64,000 nt of DNA from contig JAPFBL010000008.1 in the NCBI GenBank assembly GCA_026182355.1, positions 1,799,501 to 1,863,500 of the forward strand. The letters are read 5' to 3'. Shown here in pieces: positions 35,873-47,299 of this stretch. Source of the DNA: Hermatobates lingyangjiaoensis (Eukaryota > Arthropoda > Insecta > Hemiptera > Hermatobatidae). Numbering within the stretch: position 1 is the stretch's first letter; each line of letters starts with the position of its first letter. A model generated the notes under the pieces. It ran no database searches. It worked only from the letters and a program-made list of their open reading frames with translations, and was not told the origin of the DNA. The translations under genes were made by a program, and so were the position numbers.

Positions 35873-35918
35873 CAGTACCCATCGCCCTAGCTTTGCACTT
35901 TATTATATCGCAATGATG
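35873..35918 (+). repeat. 50-bp direct repeat, copy 2
   Basis: Second copy of the CCATCGCCCTAGCTTTGCA block described at 35162. Confidence 0.7.
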
Positions 35919-36056
35919 CTTATTCAGTACTACTATGTACAGAGACTTATATAATTCTTGATTTCTTTTGCTACTAACCTGCAAAATCTGAGATAAGTTC
36001 TAACTTTTGAGCCTAATGCTAAAGAAAACTACACTTGAAGATTTATGAAAACGTGA

Positions 36057-36060
<4 letters not shown>

Positions 36061-36124
<64 letters not shown>
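36061..36124. repeat. (AT)32 microsatellite
   Basis: Longest pure AT run in this part of the window. The flanks do not match the palindromic elements by eye. Confidence 0.95.
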
Positions 36125-36128
<4 letters not shown>

Positions 36129-36535
36129 GAAATGTACCGCAGCTTCGTAATTAACGACTTTCAAACTAAGCTGTTCCAGTCTCCTGGCAGTCTTACGAAT
36201 ATAATGTGGTAATTCCCAAATAAGTTGTCCAAAGGACATTGAGACACTTTTTTAAAACACTTTAATAGATATCAACAAGTTTAATACAACTGAAAACTAA
36301 CATCACAGGTAAATAATAAAACATAACTTACAAGACCATTATCTACTAGCTAATGGTTTTAAAAATTTTAAAATTTTTAAAAAGAATGAAACAATTTAAA
36401 CAATTTTGAAATAAACTACTGAATATAAATAAAAGTTAGCAGGTCCAAACAAGTTACTAAATAGAAAATAGTTTATCATCTTATCGTAGGCCAATCAATT
36501 AGCATCCCTATTCATCTTGTAACTGCTCTCAATTT

Positions 36536-36645
36536 TAGAACTCCCAATGTAGTAGACAGTTCATTGGGTGGTATGACGAAGGGCTAATGCTCAGCCTGTG
36601 TGTCTTACTTGTAGAATCACCATTGCGACGTAACCTAACCTTAAC
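36536..36645 (+). mobile_element. SINE 3'-end fragment
   Basis: GAACTCCCAATGTAG, TTGGGTGGTATGACGAAGGG, CTCAGCCTGTGTG and GACGTAACCTAACC match the last third of the SINE. 5' truncation is typical of target-primed reverse transcription. Confidence 0.7.
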
Positions 36646-38542
36646 TAAACGCAGTTATTCTAAAAAATAATATTACTAATTATTATTAGTATTTAGTTGA
36701 CACATTTCAAGGAATTTTTCATTTGAACCTGTCTTAAGTTATTGAAACTAAAATATCAAGTTAAATTATAGTAATTTTCTAATATAGAAATTCGTTTATT
36801 ACAGGAAAGTAAGAGCATGGGAAACATATCAGCAATGCTGCAAATACCAGGGATCCAAATTGAGTTTGATTAATAGGAATACGTAGAGAAATTGAAAAGG
36901 TGCGCTGGAATGCTCTCGTTATCTCGGCCGTCCGAGAGCATTCCATATTTTGTTTGATTCATATCATTGGAATGATAGTTTTTGAGTGGGTTGGCTTACT
37001 GGATTTATTAGGGATACTTTGCTTAAGAGAAGTTAATATTGTTAAAAACAAAAATGAGAAAGAGACAAATGAGTTCTTGCTCAGGAATATTACAATGAAC
37101 AAGAAAAATTTAAATAATATTGTGATATGATTATACAAAAAAGAATAAATAAGATATACCCTTAGACTAACACTTAAAATGTTTTTTTGGTTGCAAGGAA
37201 CAACAACCAAAGTGGGGTTGTTTACTTTTTGAACGCCAGCTCTTGGTTGTGAGGTCATCATCCATTTTGTAGTCAACTGAAAGTTGAATTTAAGGGAGGT
37301 GACGTTTCAGTTAGTTCCAGAGAAAAGCGCTTCGGCAAATCTGTAATCTGCATACATAGTCATCATTCATTTAGCATTCAGTTCACTGGATATCCATTTA
37401 GTTGTATCTCTTTTTAAAACATTCATTTACTGGAAGGTAATAATTCTGATTGTAAAATAATGCAAAAATGTTACATATTTTCCGTCAAAGATTATACTTT
37501 ACCAGTAATTTCGTGTAAATTTTTTCTATTAATAGAAACCGTTTGGAGGTCTATGATTTCAAAAAAAAATTCATTTTCCTCTTCTTTTTACACAATTAAT
37601 AATCTCATAAATAATTATCAAGTTAATTAATAAGATCCTTAGTCTTGCTAGAAAATAAAAATAAAAAGGTAAAAACCACAAACGCAATCATTAAAAATAT
37701 TAAGCTAGAGATATCAGTGATATTAAAATATATGTTGCAGGCTCTTTAGTCAAAATTAAATACCTGGAAAAAAACGAACTGTTCTATTATTAATTAATAA
37801 GTATAATTACTCGTATGATATGACTAAAACTACATGTAATGATTATAATCTATCTAGCTTTGTTTTAGAGACGTAAAAAGTAGCAGTAAATTATATCTGA
37901 GTTATTACAAAAAGGAAGTGAAGTTGCACCTTTTGGAAGGACTTCAACATATGATATCCATCACAGGAGGTTACTGACAGTGAGTGGCATTTATTGCAAG
38001 CTTACGATCCCTGAAGAGTCAATCTCTACATACAAAAGCATTGACTTACAGATATTCAAAGCACTTCAAGATTTTTTCATCTAATATTGATTTTAAAACA
38101 TGAAGATTTTTTGTAAAATAATTTATTCTGTCTTTATGAGGTGTGCTTAATTAACCTAATTAACCACATAGTGAATAATATAGACTTAGACATGTACAAC
38201 TTGTAAAATTCTTGTTTATTACTATTAATTTAAGTATGTATAAATATTACTTCATGATATAGGTAAAGATAAATTTGATATATTCCCTATAATTAATAAG
38301 ATATATATTGTATATAATTAGATATAAGATATATTAAAGTTGTGATAAATGTGTAATTAGTAAATGTGATAAATGTATATAATTAGATATAAGATATATT
38401 AAAGCTGCGATAAATGTGTAATCTATAAGGGAACACATTGTAAATATACTGTCCTGATGCAGGGTTACTGTGTTGGGGGAAAAAAAAAAAAAAAAAAAAA
38501 TTAACCACATATACAATTTAGCTGCTTTATAAAGGTTTAAAG
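36646..38542. other. Non-coding stretch
   Basis: AT-rich. It contains a small hairpin at 36908-36945 (GGAATGCTCTCG and its inverse around a 14-base loop), a tandem-like AGATATAAGATATATTAAAG pair near 38322-38404, and a poly-A run near 38480. The frames at 36900-37130 and 36959-37276 are opposite-strand shadows without domains. Confidence 0.4.
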
Positions 38543-39094
38543 CAGGGGTTCTCAACCTTTGTTTGCTTGTGGACCCCATAAAAGCTACTTGTGGACCCCC
38601 ACTCCCCCCGGATACTTTAAAAAACATAATTATACAAAATTTATAAATAAATATTTGTTTTTAGGTAAATGAATATCGTTAATTATGAAATAATTTCATT
38701 ACATCTACAACGCATGCCGAAATACAGAAATGTTTTTAAAACAATAACAAAATATTTCTTTATTAACATTTTATAAAGTACCCTGAAATAAATTGTAACA
38801 GAATCAATTTTGAATGTACCATAAAGAGAAGTGCAATAGAAAATTTTAAAACATTGGAACATTTTAACATACTGACGAGGATATTAGGCCTTATATTTTA
38901 ATTATGTTTGAATATTGTACGGCCAAAGCTTACTACGCTTTGATTTATTTTTGGTTTGCTGATAAATTCATTTAAAATTAACATAGAGCTCTAACTGCGA
39001 GTCATGGACCTTCAGAATACTACTTTCCTCATGGACCCCCAGTAATCCTCTGTGGACCCCTGGGGGTCCATGTGGACCCCGTTGAGAACCACTG
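38543..39094. mobile_element. hAT-type MITE, 552 bp, with 8-bp target duplication
   Basis: The ends are CAGGGGTTCTCAACC and its imperfect inverse GTTGAGAACCACTG. The flanks are the identical 8-mer GTTTAAAG at 38535-38542 and 39095-39102. CAGNGGTTCTCAA ends plus 8-bp duplications are the hallmark of hAT transposons. Inside each end GTGGACCCC-type repeats occur (TTGTGGACCCCCACTCC at left, CTGGGGGTCCATGTGG at right). The interior is AT-rich with no transposase. The perfect duplication suggests moderate age. Confidence 0.93.
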
Positions 39095-39419
39095 GTTTAA
39101 AGCAAACAAAATAATTCATTCAAATTGAACGTAAACATAATTTAGTAAAATAGATTTCAAGTAGATGTATATTATGATGTGGCATTGACTTGTGGGGTTA
39201 CTAAAACAAACAATGTGTATTAAGATGAAGAATCTTCTTAATAGACAAATGAAAACTCTGTACTACTAATTTAGAAGTGTATAAAATTTTCATTTATATA
39301 TTATTTTTTTTCATATTTCAATTTTCGTTACTTCGGAAAAACATATTTGACTCTTCTAAAAAAGTAGAAAACTTGTGGTATGAATAACTCTAGCATAAAA
39401 TAATTATATATCACGCTGG

Positions 39420-39745
39420 TTCAGGAGGCCAGGGTTGAACATGGCAACTTGTTCGTCTCAGGACTGGTAGATCTGGGGTTCACTGTGACCCTCCATTTAT
39501 ATACGCGGGAGATTAATAAACTTGAGTACGTTGTCCCTCAGAGAGAACGTTAAGACGTTGGTTTCAAACCTGTGCAGTTTCAAGTACTCGTTAAAGATAC
39601 CTAATCTAAATAGACATTTTGAGATAGGCAAAATTTAGGACTGCCACAGTAGAATATTGATTGTGTGGTATCGTAAAGGTCCAATCTTTGACGTATGTCT
39701 TTTCGCTCGTGGGACGACCACTACCTAACTTAACTACCATATATT
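39420..39745 (+). mobile_element. tRNA-derived SINE, full length
   Basis: Head with CTCAGGACTGGTAG and GGGGTTCACTGTG, body CTCAGAGAGAACGTTAAGACG, GTGCAGTTTCAAG, CTCGTTAAAGATACC and GGACTGCCACAGTAGAATA, 3' domain GTGTGGTATCGTAAAGGTCC, tail CTACCTAACTTAACTA. Confidence 0.8.
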
Positions 39746-40369
39746 CATTTTAGTTTTCCTTTCTTTTCAATTATATAAAGCGCATTTATTTTACAGCAGA
39801 AGTAACGATAAATTCACAGTTTTACTAAGATATGATGAAATTATCGGAAATATCTCAACGCTTGATAAATTTGTCTTGCTCCAGTTACAAGTTGACATTA
39901 TTTACGCCAAACATCCCAGATATCACTAGTTTTTAAATAACTTCCAACAATTAAAAAGAGCCTTTTTTTTAAATAAATCATTTCTACAGTAACCATTTCT
40001 TTAATCAAATATCAGTTAAAGACAGTAAAATTTAGTCGTACTATGCTTGCAATGTTTTTGTTGAATTGGCTATTAGTAGTTATAACATAGTTGATGGTTC
40101 TTCACTGAGATATTCTAAGTGTATGATGAATTATTTGAGTCGATCCATGGGAACTGCATGCATCCTCCTGCTCAATATTAATGGGTTTGGACTTTTCTTC
40201 GACGCCCACTCTCATGGGGCTTAACGCTGTTTGGACTGTACAAGGGGGCCAAAGTGTGCACCATTGTTTATTCATCACTCATTAAAGCCACATTATCAGG
40301 GGTCCCAACAGGATGGGGACTACCTATCAAAGTGCAATACCCAACCAATGTTGGATTAGATCGCAGAAT

Positions 40370-40800
40370 TCCTAGAAAGAACACATATAGCTTTGATATA
40401 CAACATAATGAAGGATGATTCCACAATGGGAGTCCTAAAGTTTGCCTAATTGAAATATATTTATAGTAGCAAGCTTTGAGGAGTACTGACATCGTACAAA
40501 TGAGGTTGCAGTGGCTAAACTAGGAGAGAACACAACTAGGCCAAAGATTGATCCTTTCTGACACAACACATCGGGAGTCTTAAACATTTTCTAACTCAAA
40601 TATATTTAAAGTACTAACCATTAATGAAAATCCTACACCAAACACTCTCAAAACCATTTGCTTAATGACATGCTCAGATTTTTCTTTCACCTCCTGTGTG
40701 AATAAATCGAGGGATGGAGTGGGTATTGAACCACGGATCTACCAGCTTACATGCGAGTTTGTCGTTTACTTTACTACTCCGGTCTCTATAGTGTCTGAAC
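40370..40800 (-). mobile_element. Two rearranged SINE copies, minus orientation
   Basis: Two 3' regions lie in a row: CAATGGGAGTCCTAAAG with ACTGACATCGTACAA near 40424-40500, then GCCAAAGATTGATCC with CGGGAGTCTTAAAC near 40541-40585. The tRNA-like head (GTGGGTATTGAACCACGG, CTACCAGCTTAC) follows near 40690-40790. This is either nested insertion or two truncated copies side by side. The 74-codon frame at 40268-40492 is only repeat read-through. Confidence 0.6.
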
Positions 40801-42151
40801 AAACTAATATAACTACAAATATATTTCTACATCCATGTAGTGACACATATGCTACATGCTCATATAATGTGCACAGAGTATAATTGACTATCATTAGTAA
40901 ACATATAATCTCTGTGTATATATTGTACACAGTACATTTGATAACTCTGCTGAACGCAATAAAGCCTTGTTAGCCCGAAGCATGCTTGACCAGCACTACA
41001 AGAAGCAATTAACATCCCGCAAACAAGGGAAACACAATTAATAATCTAATTGACATCACCAACTTGTTTTAATTCATATATGCGGTTAATATATTCCTTT
41101 ACGAGTTGAGAATTCATTAAATGTTTCTGTTTGTTCAATAATGCGGTGCTCTACTGTGGATTCATAAAGAGATCCCTTAACCTTCTATATTATTCACTCG
41201 CTTATCTCCTTATTATTTTCTCATGTCTATCAAATGTTCTTCAAATCCATTATTTCCACCTTTATCTAGAATTTGTTTCGAATACAATTCATGAAGAATT
41301 ATGTTTAGTGATTTAATGAGAACCTCTGCGTGGTCAACTTGCCTACGCCTATGAGCAAGGGAATTAGTATTTAACAACTAGTCTCAAAAAAATATTGTTC
41401 AAATAAAATTATAAAAACGGCCAACAATGTATAATAAAAGTTAAACCAGGATTTTGTAGACTTTATCAAGAGATGGTGGAAAGAATCTTCAAACACTTGC
41501 TTTTTATACTTTATCCAGGTATTTTTTTATTGAAAAAATGACAACTTTGTAATTGAAATATATTGCCAGTGGTAATGACAGTCTTGATAAATACAGGACA
41601 TTTGAGAGAAGAAGTAATCCAGTGATTTCACTTCTTTACTTTATTGTAATTAATAAATAACATCATATTAAAAAATAGAAATAATAATTAAATAAAGTAA
41701 ATTTAAAGTAGGAAAACTTTTTATCATTTTTTTAATTATTTATTCATTTTTAACATATATAGTTCATAATTAAATTTATTTTATTTATTTAATTATTTTT
41801 TTAGTTATTAATGTATTAATTATCATTTAGATTAAATTATATTTAACTTTTTTTTAAGAAACAATAGTTTTATTACTACTTTTTCTCAGTCTACCTGCAC
41901 ATATTCAGTGAAGCTGTGCAGTTACCCATCGTCTTCTCACTTAACCACTCCTTTCTGAGGACAGCTGTTAAAATGGTCGAAATATTTTAAGTCAGTCCTA
42001 CTGTCTACTTTTCTTGGGCGTTTATTCCCATTTCAAAGTATATATATATATATATTTATTACATTGGATACTGTAAATGTGTTTTATTAATTACTGTATA
42101 CCTACAGTTTAGTCTGAAACGTTTGTTGTCCTCTCTGTTAATTATTTTCTC

Positions 42152-42206
<55 letters not shown>

Positions 42207-42233
42207 ATATAGTTTCTCGACCACTGATATTTC
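40801..42233. other. Non-coding with hammerhead-like core at 41955-41982
   Basis: AT-rich. Near 41955 CTGAGGA is followed by C, a weak hairpin and GAAAT, the same order as other cassettes, then an (AT)n near 42040. A second (AT)n occupies about 42160-42204 and borders the inverted-repeat element. Confidence 0.35.
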
Positions 42234-43145
42234 AAATTCACATAAGGGGTTATTGAGGATTTTGGTCATAAAACATACAACTCCTGATCATCAGCCGACG
42301 TTTCGCCAAAAGTTGTTTGGCATTTTCAAGGCTAAAAAACAATTTATTAAACGACATAAGTAAAGCAAGATAAAAACATCATCGGACACCATCCAACAGA
42401 AAACAAACGACACAAACAACAATTAAAGTACCCAGAGAACCATTAAATTAAAGTATTAATTAAAGTATCATAAAATACCTAGTGTTATTATTATTATTAT
42501 TATTTCAAAACTTATTATCAAGCCTTAGTTTAATTTATTCCAACCTCCTGCAATAGTTGTCATTGAACTGTTTCTTATGTTGACATTAGGGAGTAGCTTG
42601 TGTTCCTTTGTAGGGTTATGTAACCTTCCGGCATATGTGTATTTGTTATGATGTAGCCAGATTTAAGCATGGACCAGTAAATTAGTGTTTCTTCTACATC
42701 AAGGTAATATGTTTGTAAGGTTTTTGTTTTTTCCTCTGAATTTCTTTTAATTTTTGACTCTTTTTTTCATGGTTTTGTAATTTGCTGTGTTTATTACTGT
42801 CTGTTGTGGTTTTTGCTGTTTTTGAAAATGTGGTTTTTTGGTGTTCTGAATAATTAATAATACGCAATTAGGTTTAAACGACAAATGTCTGTTTTTAAAT
42901 AATAATAATAACACTAGGTATTTTATGATACTTTTGTGGTTCTCTGGGTACTTTAATTGTTGTTTGTGTCGTTTGTTTTCTGTTGGATGGTGTCCGATGA
43001 TGTATTTATCTTGCTTTACTTATGTCGTTTAATAAATTGTTTTTTAGCCTTGAAAATGCCAAACAACTTTTGGCGAAACGTCGGCTGATGATCAGGAGTT
43101 GTATGTTTTATGACCAAAATCCTCAATAACCCCTTATGTGAATTT
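42234..43145. mobile_element. 0.9-kb inverted-repeat retroelement pair
   Basis: Two arms of about 250-270 bp face outwards-in: the left arm starts AAATTCACATAAGGGG and the right ends with its inverse. Inner arm ends carry (ATT)n. The arms share the text for CTCTGGGTACTTTAATTG and GTGTCGTTTGTTTTCTG on opposite strands, with a small insertion in the left one. The 0.4-kb middle is T-rich and non-coding by eye. Each arm has one hammerhead-like cassette. (AT)n borders both sides. The layout matches inverted Penelope-like terminal repeats or a foldback element; no transposase is seen. Confidence 0.75.
43044..43088 (+). ncRNA. Hammerhead-like cassette with all three stems
   Basis: TTAGCC pairs with GGCTGA as stem I. 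GCCAAA pairs with TTTGGC as stem II around CAACT. GAAAC follows, then GTC, an ideal cleavage triplet, with ACGT as a self-complementary stem III. The CUGANGA box reads TTGAAAA, with changes at the invariant C3 and G8 positions, so cleavage is unlikely. The mirror copy is at about 42293-42341 on the minus strand. Stem conservation with a decayed core suggests a dead ribozyme. Confidence 0.5.
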
Positions 43146-43529
43146 ATATATATATAACGAAACAGGCAATGATAATAACCCGGTTAAGAGTTTTTGTCAA
43201 ATCTCCTTTAGGTGTTTTTGGGGATGTCCCAAAATATTATTAGAAAGGTTACAGAAGGATTTTAGAAAATATTTTTATATCAACCGTGGGTTGATATAGT
43301 CACTTGTTCTTGAAACTGGGTCAAATGTAATCTGACAGCTAGCGTACTTGATTTTAATACTAGAGGTAGGAACTTTAGATTCTTCATTTCGATGGACTAC
43401 GTAGGCCATCACCTTTTAATGCGGCTCCAGGAGCGTATAATGTGGTTCATTTATTATGAGGCAACCATTTTATGTCACATAAAATTATTCTACAATGTCA
43501 CATGTATACAATGTTTACATACTACAGTG

Positions 43530-43792
43530 TCACATCACCGGATCGATTCTACATTCAGAGTGTTAAATGTTGCCTAACTAAAGAATATTTGAAACAGAGA
43601 TCCTTAACGAGCGCTTAACATCATTTAGTCTTGTGACCGTCAGATTAAAGTCCTCTCAGAGAGTCGACGTTCTTTCATCTTTTTCACCTCCAACTTGAAA
43701 AAAATCAAGGGTCAGAATGAAAATAGAACACATGATCTACCATTCCAGAGGCGAGTATGCAGGCCACTGTGTTACCAGGGCACCAGATTTTT
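43530..43792 (-). mobile_element. tRNA-derived SINE, minus orientation
   Basis: On the minus strand the head is in the inverse of CCATTCCAGAGGCGAG, the body shows the inverse of CTCTCAGAGAGTCGACG, and the 3' part gives the inverse of CTACATTCAGAG. It is diverged, and the tail is not clear. Confidence 0.7.
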
Positions 43793-43829
43793 TTCATTTA
43801 TGAGTGAACATCCTGGATATGATATTCCG

Positions 43830-43955
43830 CCGTAGAGGATGTAAAGACATTTATATTAAAGCTGTACAAAGCTAGGGAGTTATCAGAGATCTTTGTCTCG
43901 AATAAATTTCAGTGAGGTAAAATTTAAGAAGCTCGATGTAGAATGAAGTAATATG
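43830..43955 (+). mobile_element. SINE body fragment
   Basis: GTACAAAGCTAGG, CAGAGATCTTTG, CAGTGAGGTAAAATTTAAG and GATGTAGAATGA follow the SINE order in weakened form. Confidence 0.45.
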
Positions 43956-44219
43956 ACAGAACTAAAATGGGTAGGGGGTAACAAGGCAAAACAATTTCCT
44001 CCCCCAGAACAGTGGCAAAAGTGAAACTATAAGTGTGAGAACTAAAGACAAAATTTTTCTTGAAAGTTTACACATTGTTTTGAAGAAGTTTCAAAGATAA
44101 ATTTTATATAATATTGCTTAATAATTTGGTTACAGTGGTAATGTTTAACTTGGACTCAATAAGTTACTTGTTACTGAATTGTAACAAGTAGTGGGATTTT
44201 ATTTGTTACTCTTAACATA

Positions 44220-44560
44220 CTATACTGTATTATTTGAAAGCGGGCTGAGCGTGTTGCGCTATACCAGTGCCTTGCTAATTGGATATACTACGAGATATAA
44301 AGGAGAAGCAAGCCAAAGGGTGATAGCAGAGTCAGCTTTCGTCAGATGATAGAACAGCTGCGCACCCTCTCACACTGCTCTTTCTCTTTCTGATCAACTG
44401 GAAGTCAGTCCAAATTGACAATTTCCTGTCCACCAGACTCCTCCTACGTTTATCTATTTGTCCTCTTAATGAAGATATCCTCTCAGATTTCCTCTTCTCT
44501 TCCTATTACTTTGGTACTTCCACTTTCATCTTTATAAAGGATTCGCTAAACCTTCTTCCA
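44220..44560. other. AT-poor island, candidate exon or regulatory block
   Basis: Contains GGGCTGAGCGTGTTGCGC and later a C/T-rich tract. No open frame with a recognisable domain. A 12-bp inverted repeat TAGATATGACTG / CAGTCATATCTA lies just downstream at 44777-44804. Confidence 0.2.
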
Positions 44561-45057
44561 TTATAAGCCATCTCGTTTAATTGATATTATAATTAATTAA
44601 TAACAAGTTTTAGTTTATTTAGTTCTATCATTATATGTACCATTACTAACTTACCTCAAACATAATGTTGTTGACAGCATGTAGTTGTTGGATACATTAT
44701 TATTACGCCAGTTCGGTTAACATTTAGACGTCTCTACTCCATAGTTTTCTGAACTCATTGTAAAACGGAATTATTATAGATATGACTGTCGTCAGTCATA
44801 TCTAATGGTCAAGTATAGACAAGTACAAACCGTAAGTCTGAGTAGTCCAAAATACCAATAAGTTATTACTTAGTAGTTTTTGTTTAATTCATAAAGATTC
44901 CTTTTAATAAATTAACTCATTTATTATTATATATAATTTTTTAAATACACATTATACAAAACTTGATAACAATACTAATCAAGTAGTAAATCGAAATGAT
45001 AGCACTGGTATAAAACTGATGATATATCATATCTAAGCGTATTAAGTATAAACAAGG

Positions 45058-45290
45058 GACCAGGTTAGCTCAGTGGTACTCACCTCTGGGCTGGTAGTCC
45101 GGGGTTCGATCCCCACCTGGCCCTCGATTATTCACGTGGGAGGAGAATAAATCTGAGCATGTCGTCCCTCAGAGAGGACGTTAAGCTGTCGGTCCCGAGC
45201 CTGTACGATGTTAGGTACTCGTTAATGATCCCTACTCGAAATGTACTTGAATTAGGTAAAAGTTAGGACTCCCGATGTAGAAAATCTGTA
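45058..45290 (+). mobile_element. tRNA-derived SINE, best-preserved tRNA head
   Basis: ACCAGGTTAGCTCAGTGG carries an A box and GGGGTTCGATCCCC a perfect B box. Body CTCAGAGAGGACGTTAAGC, GGTCCCGAGCCTGTACGATG, CTCGTTAATGATCCC and GGACTCCCGATGTAG. It stops there, and unrelated AT-poor sequence (AACAGCCGGCAAACGGCTG) follows. The head folds poorly into a tRNA: the anticodon arm is lost and the acceptor pairing imperfect, so it is not a tRNA gene. The intact promoter boxes make it the best candidate for a young or transcribed copy. Confidence 0.85.
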
Positions 45291-45829
45291 GAATCCCCTA
45301 TCCAACAAACAGCCGGCAAACGGCTGACGTTATCACCCGCTACGGGATCGGTTTTGTCTTAAGGAAGACAAATCAAGTAGAAAAAACTAAGTAGTACACT
45401 AGATCTCAAAGAAATAGCTTGCATTAAGACTTTAGTTCCACAACAAACTTAGCAGCTGTTTTAGTAACTCTGCTTAGCTTTAAACATTAATAAAATATTA
45501 TTGCAATAAGGCTTTAGTTTTAAAGGATATTTAGCAACTATGTTTCAATAGATTTGATCAAGTTTAAAAATACCAAGAAATAAGCTTAGATTGAAACTTT
45601 AATTGTTTGACATTTTTAGCCACGTTCTTTTAGGTCTTCGTGAGACTTTGTAGCTTTCTTATTAGTAATATTTAGTTTGAATTAATTAAACATAAATTGG
45701 ACAGCAGGTAACTATAATTTTTCTTTTGTTTAATAAAAACAATGATTAGGCATCCCATATGTAATATATATTTTACTTTACAATTGGTATGTATTGGGTA
45801 GTAATGACTATGATCATAATTGATTGACG

Positions 45830-45990
45830 TTAGGGGTTTGAGTGTCTGCGCAAGACCAGAGCTGCGGCGACAAGAGGCCCGAGGTAGCCGGTGCTTTGGT
45901 AGCAGCTAGATCCAATACGCCGGATTGACGTCTTTGAATTCACTCTGCGACAGACAGGCCCTGCATCTGAAGTCCCCCTCTGACCACAAA
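45830..45990. other. AT-poor island
   Basis: GC-rich for this window, with GCTGCGGCGACAAGAGG and GTAGCCGGTGCTTTGG. No coding frame or repeat match seen. Confidence 0.2.
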
Positions 45991-46380
45991 TTATTCAAAT
46001 AACTATCACTTCCACTCCTTCCCAATTTTTTCTTCAATTCCTCAACAAGTGCCTGCGTTATATTTTCTTTTATTGCAAATAAACCTCCTTACTCAGTCAC
46101 TCTGTTATAGTCAGTCATCTTCGCTTCATTCAATAACAATCCCTTATTTTCATTATTAAGCTACTTTCTCCACAAATTAAAAACAGCCGTTTCTTACTAT
46201 CTTCATAGTCCTGCAACATTTTTTTTCATTTGAATCGTAGTTTCTTAACTTCATTCACAACATCTACGTTTCCTTTCTTTTCAAAACAAATGAAGAAACT
46301 TCAACAAAGGTTTAAATAACTGCTAATTGACTGTAAAGTCTCTTAGTGGCGATTGAAATTTTTTTTCAGCTCTTCCAAAA

Positions 46381-46383
<3 letters not shown>

Positions 46384-46427
<44 letters not shown>
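46384..46427. repeat. (AT)n microsatellite
   Basis: Directly borders the palindrome at 46429; the frame of repeated Y-I residues through it is not a gene. Confidence 0.95.
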
Positions 46428-46428
<1 letters not shown>

Positions 46429-46430
<2 letters not shown>

Positions 46431-46725
46431 GATCAAACCACAATAAGAAATGGGAAAACAAGACTAAGATCTTTCAACCGTAACAAGTGGTCTTCGTCAG
46501 AGTCAAAAACCCAACTGAACACTAGATGCAGAAAACATCTGGTGAGGAGTTGAGAAGAGTCACTCTTCTCAACTCCTCACCAGATGTTTTCTGCATCTAG
46601 TGTTCAGTTGGGTTTTTGACTCTGACGAAGACCGCTTGTTACGGTTGAAAGATCTTAGTCTTGTTTTCCCATTTCTTATTGTGGTTTGATCATTGATTGT
46701 TATTTCACGTGTTTATGTGAAATCT
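46429..46725. mobile_element. Palindromic retroelement ends, one-base loop
   Basis: Arms of about 132 bp (46429-46560 and 46562-46692) are inverted around a single C. They have the same sequence family as the 18246 palindrome, but shorter inside and with A for one G in the arm (AAGTGGTCTTCG on the left). The terminal hairpin ATTTCACGTGTTTATGTG follows on the right to about 46725. Each arm carries the GACT-CTGACGA...AGATCT-T-AGTC cassette. The near-zero loop suggests inverted duplication by template switching or hairpin resolution. Confidence 0.75.
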
Positions 46726-46739
46726 TTATATATTATTAT

Positions 46740-47262
46740 AATTTACCGAAACAAAAAATAAGGTAAGTTTCGCTTAGTAATCATGTTTTAAAAAAATATG
46801 TTTACAATACTCAGTTATTTATATTTGCAAGAGATACGAGTATGAAATGGATGAAAGTTAAAATGAAACAATAAGCCTTCAAAGACAACAATTTATTGTG
46901 TCTCATTTTATAAGTTAAACATCTTCACTAAAATAAGGCGAACGAGTTATAATGAACTAATATTTATAGTAGTTAATAGCCTTATTCTATAAGTCTAATT
47001 GGACTTATATTGGACTTTATATTAGACATAGAAAACTAAGTCCAATATAAACAGTATTTTTGTTTGAAACATGTTGACTTTACCATAAGTAAAGTATAGT
47101 CATCGTGAAAAAATTTGATCTGGAGATTTTGAAGGATTTTTTTCCCGTCATTATTTTTACTAATACTGAAGATATCATCTCAGATTTCCTTATTTATATA
47201 TTTAAAATATTATACGTCCTGAGGTCCCAGAAATTGTTTTATGAAGTTTTTTTGAAGATGTC

Positions 47263-47299
<37 letters not shown>

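Noticed and set aside
45058..45130. Functional tRNA gene
   Set aside because: A and B boxes are good, but the anticodon arm does not fold and the acceptor pairing is imperfect; the following body is the SINE domain.
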